A stretch of 64,000 nt of DNA from UBA11740 sp049273695 (GCA_049273695.1 JBASRE010000059.1:62001-126000), one strand, 5' to 3'; shown: positions 27,387 to 37,189, counted from the first letter of the stretch. Program-made: numbers and translations. The notes: generated by a model from the sequence alone, not told the origin.

Positions 27387-28376
27387 ATGAGCGATTCCAA
27401 CCAAATCACGAGCGTCGCCGAGGCCATTAGGGCATTCGACTCGCCAGAGTTTCGAAAGTTTCGAAAGTTTGAGATCCGTGATTATCGGGTGGGCACGGAG
27501 TACAAATATCCCTTTGGCATTTGGTTTCGTGGATTAGCGGACGTACGGTGGAAGTTAACTCCGGGAATCTTTCGTCAGTCGCGGAGGGTCTACATCGAAG
27601 AGACGAGCATGTTTCATGTCTTCCAGTTGAGGCTCTCAGAACATCGACACATTTATCAAAGCACTTTCGATTGGCTGTGTTTGATGCAGCACTACGAGAT
27701 GCCGACTCGTTTACTTGATTGGACTGAGAATGTGCTGATCGCCTTGTTTTTTGCCGTGAATGATGTTCGCGCACAACATAGCGATGCCAAGTTATGTGTG
27801 TTGAATGCTCGGCTTCTGAACAAACACACCACCCACTCGAGCCGGAGATCTCGATCGAACATTTGCACGCCTACTCACTTCGACACAATAGCCCGTGCGG
27901 AGCTCGCGGTGGTTCGGAACCTCGAACACTACAGTGACAGTCTAAACAAAATGTTCGAAGCAAGCGATTTAACGGAGCGCGAGCGGAGTGAGATCTCTAA
28001 AGATCTCGACAAGTGGGTACCAGAAGCACGGGACTGGGTGGCATCGCCGGTTGCCGTGTTTCCAAGCAGGCTAAATCGGAGGATGGTGCTCCAGTCCAGC
28101 ATGTTCACGATTCACGGTGGCAAGTGTTTACGATCCAACCATCAGAAACGAGAGCTACCAAGACCTCGCACTCTGGAGGAGATCAACGATGCGCTCGCAC
28201 GGCGTGACCAGTTTCTGAAGACCTACTTAATACCTAAGAAGAAGAAGGAGAAAATCAGAAGCGAACTTCTGACCTTAGGAATTCATTACGGTTCCCTCTT
28301 TCCCGAGATCGACAAGCAGGCCGCCTACATCAAAGAACAATGGCGCTTTGACCGTCATGCTCCCCCTGATCGTTAA
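27387..28376 (+). CDS. FRG-domain protein
   Basis: The FRG domain is unmistakable: IWFRGLADVRWKLTPGIFRQ (about 45-64) and QHYEMPTRLLDWT (101-113) followed by IALFFAVND. The remaining ~200 residues are helical and basic at the end. The molecular role of FRG domains is not settled; they recur in bacterial defence and mobile contexts. The start lacks a good Shine-Dalgarno, and the ATG is eight bases after the upstream stop, consistent with translational coupling. The pair is inserted between two isoleucyl-tRNA synthetase genes. Confidence 0.85.
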   Translation: MSDSNQITSVAEAIRAFDSPEFRKFRKFEIRDYRVGTEYKYPFGIWFRGLADVRWKLTPGIFRQSRRVYIEETSMFHVFQLRLSEHRHIYQSTFDWLCLMQHYEMPTRLLDWTENVLIALFFAVNDVRAQHSDAKLCVLNARLLNKHTTHSSRRSRSNICTPTHFDTIARAELAVVRNLEHYSDSLNKMFEASDLTERERSEISKDLDKWVPEARDWVASPVAVFPSRLNRRMVLQSSMFTIHGGKCLRSNHQKRELPRPRTLEEINDALARRDQFLKTYLIPKKKKEKIRSELLTLGIHYGSLFPEIDKQAAYIKEQWRFDRHAPPDR

Positions 28377-28448
28377 AACCCGCTGGCGACAGTCCTCGCA
28401 CTGTCTTGACCAACAACTTGGAGGACCGAGGAAGCAGGACAAAACCCC

Positions 28449-31400
28449 GTGGCTAACATTAATTTTCCACAACTTGAGCGCGAGATTCTCAGTTTCTGGG
28501 AACGTGAAAAGTGTTTTCAGAAACTCGTTGAGAAGAATCGCGGCACGCCTAGATGGTCCTTTCTCGATGGACCAATCACAGCTAACAATCCGATGGGGGT
28601 TCACCATGCATGGGGTCGCACCTACAAGGATCTGTTTCAACGGTATCAGGCAATGACCGGCCATGAACTCCGGTACCAAAATGGGTTTGATTGCCAGGGG
28701 CTTTGGGTTGAAGTTGAAGTTGAGAAGGAACTCGGGTTCAAGTCTAAAAGGGACATCGAGCAATACGGGATTGCGCCCTTCGTGGAAAAATGCAAAGAGC
28801 GCGTCCGAAAGTTTGCCCAAATGCAGACCGAACAGTCGATTCGGCTGGGCTACTGGATGGACTGGAGTAATTCGTATTACACGATGTCAGATGAGAACAA
28901 CTACACCATCTGGCAGTTTCTCAGGAAGTGCCACGAGCGCGGCTACATTTATCATGGCTGGGATTCTATGCCCTGGTGTCCGCGCTGCGGGACGGGAATT
29001 TCACAGCATGAAATTTCCGGCGAGGAGAGACCGCAAGTCACGCACACTTCTCCGACGGTCCGGTTTCGGCTTCGAAATCGAAAGGATGAATACATTCTTG
29101 CCTGGACAACAACGCCGTGGACGCTCACTTCAAACGTAGCCTGCGCAGTTCACCCCGAGATGACCTACCTCAAGGTGCGCCAGGAGAATTCCATCTATTA
29201 CATCATCAAAGAGAGGGCTGAGACCGTGATGAGCGGCCAGGGCCCAATAGAAATTCTCGGGTCCGTGACCGGTGCGGAAATGGTTGGCTGGCAGTACGAG
29301 GGGCCGTTTGATGAACTTCTGGCTCAGTTGAACGTTCAGCATCGCATTATTCCCTGGAAGGAAGTCAGCACAGAGGAAGGAACTGGCATTGTTCACATCG
29401 CGCCGGGATGCGGTAAAGAAGATTACGACCTTGGTTTGCAGTTCAACCTCGCAACGATAGCTCCGATTGACGAGAGCGGCGTGTTCCTTGAAGGGTTTGG
29501 ACCGTTTACCGGGGCATTCGCCGGAGATGTCGCGAAAAAGATTATTAGATCGTTGAAGGAGAAGGGGATTCTGTACCGGACAGAAGAATACCGGCACGCT
29601 TATCCGATTTGTTGGCGCTGTAAGACGCAACTGCTATTTCGGCTGGTTGATGAGTGGTACATCAGGATGGATGAGCTGCGACACCAAATCATCGAAGTCA
29701 CAAAACAAACTGAATGGATCCCTGCCGTCGGCCAGAAGCTTGAGATCGAATGGCTTACAAACATGCATGACTGGATGATTTCCAAAAAGCGATATTGGGG
29801 GCTGGCCCTGCCCATCTATCCTTGCCTGTCATGCGGCACATTCGAGGTCATCGGCAGTCGCGACGAATTGCGTGCGCGCTCCGTTCACGGCTGGAACGAG
29901 TTCAACGGCCACAGTCCACATCGACCCTGGATAGATTCAGTTCAGATCGCGTGCACAAAGTGCAAGGCGCCAATCAAACGCATTCTTGACGTCGGTAACC
30001 CATGGCTTGATGCGGGCATCGTTCCTTACTCGACGATGCACTACAACACCGATCGTTCGTACTGGGAAAAATGGTTTCCGGCAGATTGGATTTCGGAGAG
30101 CTTTCCGGGGCAGTTTCGAAATTGGTTCTACTCGATCCTGGCAATGAGCACAGTGATGGAAGGTCGGCCGCCCTTCAAGCTTATGTTTGGCTATAGGCTG
30201 ATGAAGGACGAACGCGGTGAGGAAATGCACAAGTCCAAAGGCAACGCGGTCGAGTTCAACGAAGCTGCTGGACGCGAAGGCGCGGACGCCCTGCGTTGGT
30301 TGTATGCCTCACACAATCCGGAGCATGACCTGCGCTTCGGTTACCACAACATTAACCTGGCCCGGCGTGAATTTCTCGTACTGTGGAATGTTTATGACTT
30401 CTTTCTTACCTACGCCCATATCGATGACTTTAATCCAATCAAAGCGACCGTTCCTTTTGCGGAGCGCACGGAATTGGATCGATGGATATTGAGCAGGCTC
30501 GAGACGCTCATTCAGCACGCGCATCGATACTACTCAACCTACAGTGTCCATCTTTTCATGAGGGAGGTTCTAGGGTTCATTGACTCCTTGTCGCGCTGGT
30601 ATCTGCGCCGTAGCCGGCGGAGATTCTGGAAGAGCGAAGATGATGCCGACAAGACCGCCGCATACCTAACGCTGTGGGAATGTTTGGTGACGGTAATCAA
30701 ATTGTTGGCGCCAGTCGTTCCTTTTATGTCTGAGGCGATGTATCAGGAGATTGTGCGGCCGCACGCTAGTGACGCGCCTGTAAGCATCCATCTTTGCGAT
30801 TTTCCCGAGCCAAATTCTTTTCCGGTTGATGAACGCCTCGTTCGATTGATGGATGCGACCACTGCGCTGGTCGAACACGGACACGCCGCTCGCAGCAAAG
30901 CTGCATTACGGGTCAGACAACCGATTCGTGAGGTTCGCGTTCTGACAAAACAGAAGGGCCTGGAAGACGAACTGCAACCATTTGTGCCACTCATCCTGGA
31001 TGAGCTTAACGCCAAGAAATTAACTTTTATCCGATCGGCAACAGACCTCTATACGGTCTCGGCGCGGGTCGACGCGAAAATCGGAAAACCGAAGTACCGA
31101 CAATTGTTTGATTCGGTCCAAGCTGAACTCTCACGAACGCCGGTCGAGACTATCGCGGGAGCTGTTGAGCGTGGTGAACCGGTTCCGCTAACCGTCAATG
31201 GCCAAGCCTTATCAGTTAGCCCTGACGAGATTGTAATTCAAAGATCAGCGCGCCCGGATTGGGAGATGTCTGAGGACAACGGTTTTTTCGTTGCGATAGA
31301 TACGAAACTCGATCCACAACTCATTAGGGAACGCTTAGTGCGCGATCTGGTTCGCGAAATTCAAAACCTACGCAAGCAGGCTGGATTAGAGGTCGCAGAT

Positions 31401-31580
31401 AGAATCCGAGTTCGATATGCGACAACCGGCGAGCTGGCCATCGCGATTGTCAGTTACATCGAATATCTTGCGAACGAAACACTTGCAGTCGAATTAACCG
31501 AAACTGATTTCATTGACGAGTCTCCGCACTCATGCAAAGTCGGGGACTACGAAGTGAGGCTGTCGATATCGAGAGTATGA
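28449..31580 (+). CDS. ileS: isoleucyl-tRNA synthetase, second and distinct lineage
   Basis: The 1043-residue class I synthetase attaches isoleucine to tRNA-Ile. The signature region reads ITANNPMGVHHAWGRTYKD (about 43-61), a variant HIGH motif I associate with a particular bacterial IleRS lineage; the KMSKS loop is MHKSKGN (593-599) with its lysines kept. Editing-domain motifs AWTTTPWTLTSN and GTGIVHIAPGCGKEDY are present, as is the RYWGLALPIYPC segment. The start is a GTG with CAGGA nine bases upstream, matching the usual family N-terminus (INFPQLEREILSFWE). With intact loops it is the more likely housekeeping enzyme of the two here. Confidence 0.9.
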   Translation: MANINFPQLEREILSFWEREKCFQKLVEKNRGTPRWSFLDGPITANNPMGVHHAWGRTYKDLFQRYQAMTGHELRYQNGFDCQGLWVEVEVEKELGFKSKRDIEQYGIAPFVEKCKERVRKFAQMQTEQSIRLGYWMDWSNSYYTMSDENNYTIWQFLRKCHERGYIYHGWDSMPWCPRCGTGISQHEISGEERPQVTHTSPTVRFRLRNRKDEYILAWTTTPWTLTSNVACAVHPEMTYLKVRQENSIYYIIKERAETVMSGQGPIEILGSVTGAEMVGWQYEGPFDELLAQLNVQHRIIPWKEVSTEEGTGIVHIAPGCGKEDYDLGLQFNLATIAPIDESGVFLEGFGPFTGAFAGDVAKKIIRSLKEKGILYRTEEYRHAYPICWRCKTQLLFRLVDEWYIRMDELRHQIIEVTKQTEWIPAVGQKLEIEWLTNMHDWMISKKRYWGLALPIYPCLSCGTFEVIGSRDELRARSVHGWNEFNGHSPHRPWIDSVQIACTKCKAPIKRILDVGNPWLDAGIVPYSTMHYNTDRSYWEKWFPADWISESFPGQFRNWFYSILAMSTVMEGRPPFKLMFGYRLMKDERGEEMHKSKGNAVEFNEAAGREGADALRWLYASHNPEHDLRFGYHNINLARREFLVLWNVYDFFLTYAHIDDFNPIKATVPFAERTELDRWILSRLETLIQHAHRYYSTYSVHLFMREVLGFIDSLSRWYLRRSRRRFWKSEDDADKTAAYLTLWECLVTVIKLLAPVVPFMSEAMYQEIVRPHASDAPVSIHLCDFPEPNSFPVDERLVRLMDATTALVEHGHAARSKAALRVRQPIREVRVLTKQKGLEDELQPFVPLILDELNAKKLTFIRSATDLYTVSARVDAKIGKPKYRQLFDSVQAELSRTPVETIAGAVERGEPVPLTVNGQALSVSPDEIVIQRSARPDWEMSEDNGFFVAIDTKLDPQLIRERLVRDLVREIQNLRKQAGLEVADRIRVRYATTGELAIAIVSYIEYLANETLAVELTETDFIDESPHSCKVGDYEVRLSISRV

Positions 31581-31617
31581 CGGACAATCGGGCAAATCAT
31601 TCATTGGTTCGAACGAG

Positions 31618-32502
31618 CTAGCGTCGCCTTGCGATACGGAACGGGTAACTGCCAACCGTATTCCAGTTGTTCGGCGGAGTTAGGCCCTCCACTCTCAGAT
31701 CGTATGTTCCAGGATTGAGGAAATTCGAGTTCAAACTAAGTGACAGAGCATGGTAAGCATCCGGTTTGAACCCGCCCCGATTAAAAACTGTAACTCCTCG
31801 ATGATCCAAAATTGTTACTCGATAGGAGTTAAAATCCTTTCTGTCTTCCACTGGTATCGAAAGCGCGAAACGGGAACTCGATGCGGGCGGTGCAATCTCA
31901 ACCGGGGTTGGAACCTGTCCCCTCGCGACGGAGACTAAGGCATAAATCGGAAAGTTAACATCGGGAGCTCCTGATCCGCGAACCACAGATTGCTCTCGTT
32001 GATTGGCCGTGCCTTCGGTTTGTAGCTTCTGCTCGAGTTCATCAAGCCGCTTAGCCAATTCCTGGTTGGTTTCCTGATGTCGTTTTTCCGACTCGTCAGC
32101 AGTTTCCAGCCCCTGCTGATATTTTTGGTTAATGGCTGCTCCATCTGCTTTGGCCTGACGGAGTTCGGCTTCCAATCTGTTTAGCCGGCGAACAGCAAAA
32201 AACGCAAACCCTACTGCCACGACTACGCAGGCCCAAGCAATCACCCACCAAAAACGACGAGGCACTAATTGTTCAAGGTGCCGTCGCTGAGTTTGGACTG
32301 CAGGCCTACGGTCCGATGACAATGTCTCCTGTACGGCCAGGCCTTTCAGATCGCGGATAAAGCCCCTCGATATCTTTAGCTGGTCGACACACTCCGGACA
32401 GTCGACGAAATGGGCTTCGAATTCTTCGACCTGATCCGCGGCAAGTTTCCCCAACACGTATTGGTCGATCAAATTGAACTCATTGATGTAGTCGTGGTCC
32501 AT
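31618..32502 (-). CDS. membrane anti-sigma factor with zinc-finger (zf-HC2 type) N-terminus
   Basis: The N-terminus carries the H-x3-C-x2-C zinc motif of anti-sigma factors (H31, C35, C38 in HFVDCPECVDQL). One transmembrane segment spans about 84-103, followed by a coiled coil (about 105-165) and a beta-rich domain outside the membrane. It follows the ECF sigma factor gene by 67 bases and is the third gene after the TPR-CHAT protease, so it very likely holds that sigma factor inactive. Release by proteolysis is a reasonable guess given the neighbouring protease, but the cleavage site is not evident. Confidence 0.85.
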   Translation of the reverse strand: MDHDYINEFNLIDQYVLGKLAADQVEEFEAHFVDCPECVDQLKISRGFIRDLKGLAVQETLSSDRRPAVQTQRRHLEQLVPRRFWWVIAWACVVVAVGFAFFAVRRLNRLEAELRQAKADGAAINQKYQQGLETADESEKRHQETNQELAKRLDELEQKLQTEGTANQREQSVVRGSGAPDVNFPIYALVSVARGQVPTPVEIAPPASSSRFALSIPVEDRKDFNSYRVTILDHRGVTVFNRGGFKPDAYHALSLSLNSNFLNPGTYDLRVEGLTPPNNWNTVGSYPFRIARRR

Positions 32503-32569
32503 TCGAGCTAACTGCCCTTACATGTAGAGTGGCAACAAAGAGCAAAACATCGCAACCGTATGCCGTCAC

Positions 32570-33217
32570 TCATCTGCGTCCACGCATATCCTTCGCGCCC
32601 TTACCTTTAAGGTACTGCTCCTTATAGCGTTTTCGAGCTCGATGCAAAACCCCGTCGAACTGCGCACTGGTCAAACCAAGATCCGAACATATAACGTCCT
32701 TTGGTTCTTCATTTATGAAAAAGCGCAAAAGCAGTTCCTTGTATCGGGGTGTTAGTTCATCCATCACCTCGCAAATCTCCTTGAGTTGCTCAGACGACTG
32801 GAGTTCTTCTAATTGGTTTGGGGCCGGGTCTGGCAACTGTTCAGCCGCTTCGAGATTCTCGTTAAAGTCCCGTCGCCTGATTCTCCTCATCTGTTCAATA
32901 GCGTGATATCTGGCCACACTTAGAACGAAGGATTTCAAGCTTTCGGGATGGTGGAGGTCGCCGTTTCGGATCTTTCTTATTATTGTGATTATCGCGTCTT
33001 GCGAAAGATCCTCGGCTAAGGGAGGATTTCTCACAATATTCAGGATGATTTGGAAGACTCCACCTTGAAAGCAATCTACCAATTCCGCTTCGGCGTCTTT
33101 GTCGCCACTAAGGATGCGGCTAACCAGGACAACGTAATCAGGCTGGACGCGTGTACCGACGGTCTGACGTTTCGCCGCCTCGACTGCCCGCGGAAAGATT
33201 CGCTTAAGTAAGGACAT
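32570..33217 (-). CDS. ECF-type sigma factor
   Basis: The 215-residue protein has sigma region 2 (about 30-110; LAEDLSQDAIITIIRKI and a helix ending HAIEQMRRIRRRD) and region 4 (about 145-200; LTPRYKELLLRFFINEE then LGLTSAQFDGVLHRARKRY). There is no region 3. The ATG lies three bases after the TAG of the CHAT protease gene, which implies translational coupling, and the anti-sigma gene follows. The set would switch on an unknown regulon when the protease or anti-sigma senses a signal. Confidence 0.9.
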   Translation of the reverse strand: MSLLKRIFPRAVEAAKRQTVGTRVQPDYVVLVSRILSGDKDAEAELVDCFQGGVFQIILNIVRNPPLAEDLSQDAIITIIRKIRNGDLHHPESLKSFVLSVARYHAIEQMRRIRRRDFNENLEAAEQLPDPAPNQLEELQSSEQLKEICEVMDELTPRYKELLLRFFINEEPKDVICSDLGLTSAQFDGVLHRARKRYKEQYLKGKGAKDMRGRR

Positions 33218-33220
33218 TGA

Positions 33221-35854
33221 CTATGGCGCCCCGATGATAACAAAGGGTGCCCAGTAATAAGGATGGCGTGTTTCGGAACCGCTTTGGAGCATGCGCAGTT
33301 TGGCTTCCCTGAGTGCGGCTGGCTTTGCGGCATTCTTAATCATTTGCTGGTAAAAGTCCTTCATCAACTGCGCAGTTGATATGTCGCTCACCGCCCATTG
33401 GCTGACTACCACTGACCGGGCGCCGGCAATGAAGAAAGATCTACTAAGTCCGATGACGCCTTCACCCGACGATAACTGGCCCCATCCTGTTTCGCAGGCA
33501 CTCAAGACCACCAGATCGCAGTTCAAATCCAAGTCCGCAATTTCGGCAGCTCGCAAAAATCCATCTTCATCGTGATCGGCGTCAAGCGCCAAGACAACCG
33601 CGGAACGACCTGGATTTCGCTCATCGATTAGACTGTGAGTGGCAAAGTGTATCCATCTAAACTTATTTAGAGGTTCCTGCTTAAACGCTTTTTCCGTACT
33701 GTCTTTCCCTAAATGCAGACGTTTTCGTTCTCTTGGAATCAGACTCGCGATGTATTCGACTTCGTCTCGTGTTCTCGGTAAACGTGAAAGATTAGACGTC
33801 TCCGCATCCCACGCAAGCTTTTCGATTTTCGCCGAGGCTGACGGAAGATTCCGGCTGAGAGACGTTTTCGATCTTTGCTGGAATACGGGATCGCCAAAGG
33901 CGAGCAAGTCCAGTTGGCCATCGTACTCCGCAGCGGACCGGGGCGGCCGCTGGCGCAGCAGTTCGATTAGACTTGCGGATGGGAGATAACTGATTTCGTG
34001 GTCTTCGATCAAGTACCGGCCATTATTGAACAGAGATTCATATGGCACATAGTTCAGCAATCCGTCTGGGATCACAATCAGCTTATAATCGGTGAGTTGA
34101 TTCGCCAGTTTGCCAAAAAGCAATGTATACAGTTCCCGCGCCATCGCGCGCTGTTTCACTAATCTCAACTGCAGATGGAGGTTGGGCGGTGCGGTTGACA
34201 GATCGGCCAGATACTGTCGGACTTTTCCCTCGATTTCCTTGCTCCCGGGAAGTATCTCGAAGCCGACGGTCCCACGCGATATCAGCCAGACGAAGGATCG
34301 TTCTTCCCCCAAAAAGAACTCGATCACCGACTCGTTATCACCGAGTTGATTTTGCAGTTGCTTTAGTCTGGCAGGACGGGAAAAAACCAGCTGTCGTCTG
34401 GGATGATTCAACTCGATCTGAAATCGTCTTTCTGCCAAATCCTCTTCAACTTCCACCAACTCTCGTTGTAGGTCTTCGCGCTGACCTCTATTCAGGGTGG
34501 GCGACAACAGACTTGTGCGCAATGCAATTATCGACGCCGATAACTCGCCGATCTTGTTGTCCGTATCACGATCACTGCGGAAACCTACAAGGTGCCTGGC
34601 CCGAATGTACCCGGACAGGGTCCTGACCCGGGCATATTGATATGCGTTGTAGGCCTCATCTATTCGTCCGAGCTCGACAAGCAGGTCTACCAACTCGCGG
34701 TATGGCGCCTGACGTTCTTCAGCGAACCCGATCGCACTCCTTTCGGTTGAGGCATAAACCATCCACCAATCAACAACCGTCCCGCTAACCGCCCGGAAAT
34801 ACGATTTCAGTGCTTCCTCACGTTGTTGAGAGGCCCGCTGGGCACGCGCCAAAGCAAGCCAGCAGGGCCACCGCAGCGCGTTAACCCGCAACCGCTGAGA
34901 GTTCGTGGTGGCGCCCCGCGTCAGGCTTTCCGCTAGTCTAAGCGCCGACTGCGCCTGTTCCTTTGCGACTGCGACTTGTCTTGCCGACAAATTCACACCG
35001 GACAAAAAACAGAGCGTCTTGATTTGTGCCGGTAGATCGTTGTTTTGCCGAGAAAGGGAGAGCACCCGATCGAGATCTGTCCGACCCTTCTCCAGTAGGC
35101 CATTTTTTAGCTCCATCTGCGCCAGGAAACCTAAAGACAAAGCCATTGCTTTGTCGTCGTTTGCCTTACTACTCGCGATGACGGCGCTCTGCGCTTGTTT
35201 CATCGCCTGTGAGAAATCACCGGTTTTGTTACTCAAGGCCGCAAGGTTAAGTTGCACTTGCGCCTGAACTGTAAAGTCATTTTTTAGACGCGCGAGATTC
35301 AGAGCCTTGGAGTAGTTGCGTAGCGACAATTCGGTTTGGTAAAGCTCCGCGTAGATTTGGCCTATCGAGTCATAGCTTAAGGCTTTCAACGACGGTGAAA
35401 GCCCTTGGATCAAAAGTGTCTGACGATACTGACTTAAGGATTCCTCATAGCGCTTGTCGTTTCGGTATAAGTCACCGATTTGCAATCTGGCCCGCGCCGC
35501 TCGCTCAGGATCGCCGCGTTTGATCCACAGGAGACAAGCTTCATCGAGGCGCTTACCAGCAGCAGCCCGATCGCCGGTTTCAGCCAGTCTCATTGCCTCA
35601 ACAAACAACTGTTCAGGATCGTCCCAAACCCAGGCTGCAGGTCGGGTGTTGGCATGAGGAATTGCATGCAGTTTCTGATTGATGAATACCTGCGGCCAAA
35701 GGCAGAGTAGGACCAGCAACCCGATACAAGCAGCGTAGCGCGCTCTGCTTGTAAAGGTGCCTGAAGAATTCGGCGCAAAAGGCAAAGTGAATGGTGAATG
35801 CCTGCCACCCGTGTCCCTCGGGCATTTCTTCGATCTATGAAGCGTGTCGACCAT
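33221..35854 (-). CDS. TPR-CHAT caspase-like protease, membrane-anchored
   Basis: The 877-residue protein has one hydrophobic segment near 41-58, then about eight tetratricopeptide repeats (about 80-400), a helical linker, and a C-terminal CHAT domain (about 580-877). The caspase-like dyad is intact: His740 in IHFATHSLID and Cys787 in VVLSACETGWG, with the downstream SQWAVSD and final YYWAPFVIIGAP typical of the family. It is the first gene of an operon with an ECF sigma factor and its anti-sigma. CHAT proteases are activated through their TPR region; the substrate here is unknown, with the anti-sigma protein the obvious candidate. Confidence 0.9.
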   Translation of the reverse strand: MVDTLHRSKKCPRDTGGRHSPFTLPFAPNSSGTFTSRARYAACIGLLVLLCLWPQVFINQKLHAIPHANTRPAAWVWDDPEQLFVEAMRLAETGDRAAAGKRLDEACLLWIKRGDPERAARARLQIGDLYRNDKRYEESLSQYRQTLLIQGLSPSLKALSYDSIGQIYAELYQTELSLRNYSKALNLARLKNDFTVQAQVQLNLAALSNKTGDFSQAMKQAQSAVIASSKANDDKAMALSLGFLAQMELKNGLLEKGRTDLDRVLSLSRQNNDLPAQIKTLCFLSGVNLSARQVAVAKEQAQSALRLAESLTRGATTNSQRLRVNALRWPCWLALARAQRASQQREEALKSYFRAVSGTVVDWWMVYASTERSAIGFAEERQAPYRELVDLLVELGRIDEAYNAYQYARVRTLSGYIRARHLVGFRSDRDTDNKIGELSASIIALRTSLLSPTLNRGQREDLQRELVEVEEDLAERRFQIELNHPRRQLVFSRPARLKQLQNQLGDNESVIEFFLGEERSFVWLISRGTVGFEILPGSKEIEGKVRQYLADLSTAPPNLHLQLRLVKQRAMARELYTLLFGKLANQLTDYKLIVIPDGLLNYVPYESLFNNGRYLIEDHEISYLPSASLIELLRQRPPRSAAEYDGQLDLLAFGDPVFQQRSKTSLSRNLPSASAKIEKLAWDAETSNLSRLPRTRDEVEYIASLIPRERKRLHLGKDSTEKAFKQEPLNKFRWIHFATHSLIDERNPGRSAVVLALDADHDEDGFLRAAEIADLDLNCDLVVLSACETGWGQLSSGEGVIGLSRSFFIAGARSVVVSQWAVSDISTAQLMKDFYQQMIKNAAKPAALREAKLRMLQSGSETRHPYYWAPFVIIGAP

Positions 35855-35999
35855 GCGATACCGATCGGCTTTTCAACTACACCTGACTATTGAACCCATA
35901 GTACGCACACTTTGGGTTTGTTTCGATCTATTTTTCGCACGGCCCGCATAAGACTCCCGGTTGTTATTCACATCGAAAGCCTTATCGAAAACCGCGCAC

Positions 36000-36770
36000 T
36001 TACAAGAGATCGCTCTTGAAAAAGCCAACAGCAAATACTGGATTGAGGTCGAATGTTTCGAACTGGATTTCGTACAGTAGCTTATCGCCTTTCTTCACCT
36101 GCTGATAGAAGGGCAGCTTCAGGCCCTCAACCGTACGGTAATCATCGTAGGTGATTTTGATGTTGTTGACTTCCAACCGCTCGACCAGATGGTCTGAGTT
36201 GGCATAGAAATACCAAGAGCCACCGGCAGTCTTTACCTGAAAGCGGTTTCCGTTTGATGTGGCGCCGACGTAGTCCACTTGCGTGCTCGGCTCTGAAAGG
36301 CGTCTTAGAATTGGAAGCAAACCACACGTCGCTGTTTGAAACTTAATGCTCGCAGCCTCGACGCCATCGACTACTCTCGTTTCCACTTGGGTTTCTGCAT
36401 CGAAGGTTGTCCGAACCAGAGTATTTCCATCAAACAAGTAGCTCTGATTTCTGTTGAGCGTACCCTTATCGTACCTGATCAGCGAGCCGTCCACTGACAG
36501 CCTCAGCTTCCTTTCAAACACGCGTAGCGAACCGGCTGAAGTATCCGCGTGGTACGTCAGGGTGCCCTTCTGGGTAAACCTCGACCACGCTTTGTCGTTG
36601 CGGCCAATATGAGCTTGCAAGACAGTGAAGGCCGAAACGTTTATGTTCTGCGCTGCCTGGTGGTTCGCAGTCGACAGGCTCCGATAAACAAGCCTCACTG
36701 CCAGAGTCATACCAACCCCAACGAGGAGCACGTTGCTTAGAACCACAGCACTTAAGAAGCTCTTTCTCAT
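36000..36770 (-). CDS. exported or membrane-anchored protein, possibly lipoprotein-carrier-like fold
   Basis: An N-terminal hydrophobic segment (about residues 6-27) acts as signal peptide or anchor. The rest is beta-rich with repeated short strands (GTLTYHADTSAGSLRVFERK, YLFDGNTLVRTTFD, DYRTVEGLKLPFYQQ), a pattern like the LolA/outer-membrane lipoprotein-sorting fold. That family match is by pattern only. The ATG at 36770 has AAGGA eight bases upstream; a longer frame adds 19 residues without support. The small Cys-rich secreted protein gene lies upstream on the same strand, about 150 bases away. Confidence 0.6.
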   Translation of the reverse strand: MRKSFLSAVVLSNVLLVGVGMTLAVRLVYRSLSTANHQAAQNINVSAFTVLQAHIGRNDKAWSRFTQKGTLTYHADTSAGSLRVFERKLRLSVDGSLIRYDKGTLNRNQSYLFDGNTLVRTTFDAETQVETRVVDGVEAASIKFQTATCGLLPILRRLSEPSTQVDYVGATSNGNRFQVKTAGGSWYFYANSDHLVERLEVNNIKITYDDYRTVEGLKLPFYQQVKKGDKLLYEIQFETFDLNPVFAVGFFKSDLL

Positions 36771-36922
36771 CTTATTTTTCCTTTCTTTCACAAATCGGGG
36801 CGAACAGCTTTTTACTACAGCAGCCATTCGCCCCTGAGGTGGTTAAGCGTGTCTTTGGCCGACTACCCACTTGCCAGGCCAACAATCTCCTAAGAGGCGT
36901 GTGGCCTGGCAATGAGTTGCCG

Positions 36923-37189
36923 TCAGCCCAGGAGGGCGGCAGACGTACCCAGACAAGCATCGACGCAGGCCTCATAGGTCGCTTGACAGCCTCCCTCGGG
37001 TGATTGACCCTGGGAGTTTCTCAAGCACGATGCGAATTCCTCCTCGCACACACCAAGGCACTCGACTTGACCCTTTGCCGTGGGACTTGCCACCACGGAC
37101 AACGCGACTAACAAAGCGATTGACAGTAGACTGCGGCGCCGAACTACCCGTTGTGAAATAGTCTGGCGACCAGTTTCCGACTTTTCCAT
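36923..37189 (-). CDS. small secreted Cys-rich protein
   Basis: The 88-residue product has a clear signal peptide (about 1-40; basic RRRS then LLSIALLVALSVVASPTAKG) and a mature part with two helices bearing paired cysteines (CLGVCEEEFASC and CQATYEACVDAC). The spacing suggests a disulfide-bonded helical hairpin. GGAGG lies 11 bases before the ATG. A palindrome (AGGGCG/CGCCCT at 37216-37232) lies just upstream. It is divergent from the sigma-factor gene at 37.5 kb. Function is unknown. Confidence 0.6.
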   Translation of the reverse strand: MEKSETGRQTISQRVVRRRSLLSIALLVALSVVASPTAKGQVECLGVCEEEFASCLRNSQGQSPEGGCQATYEACVDACLGTSAALLG

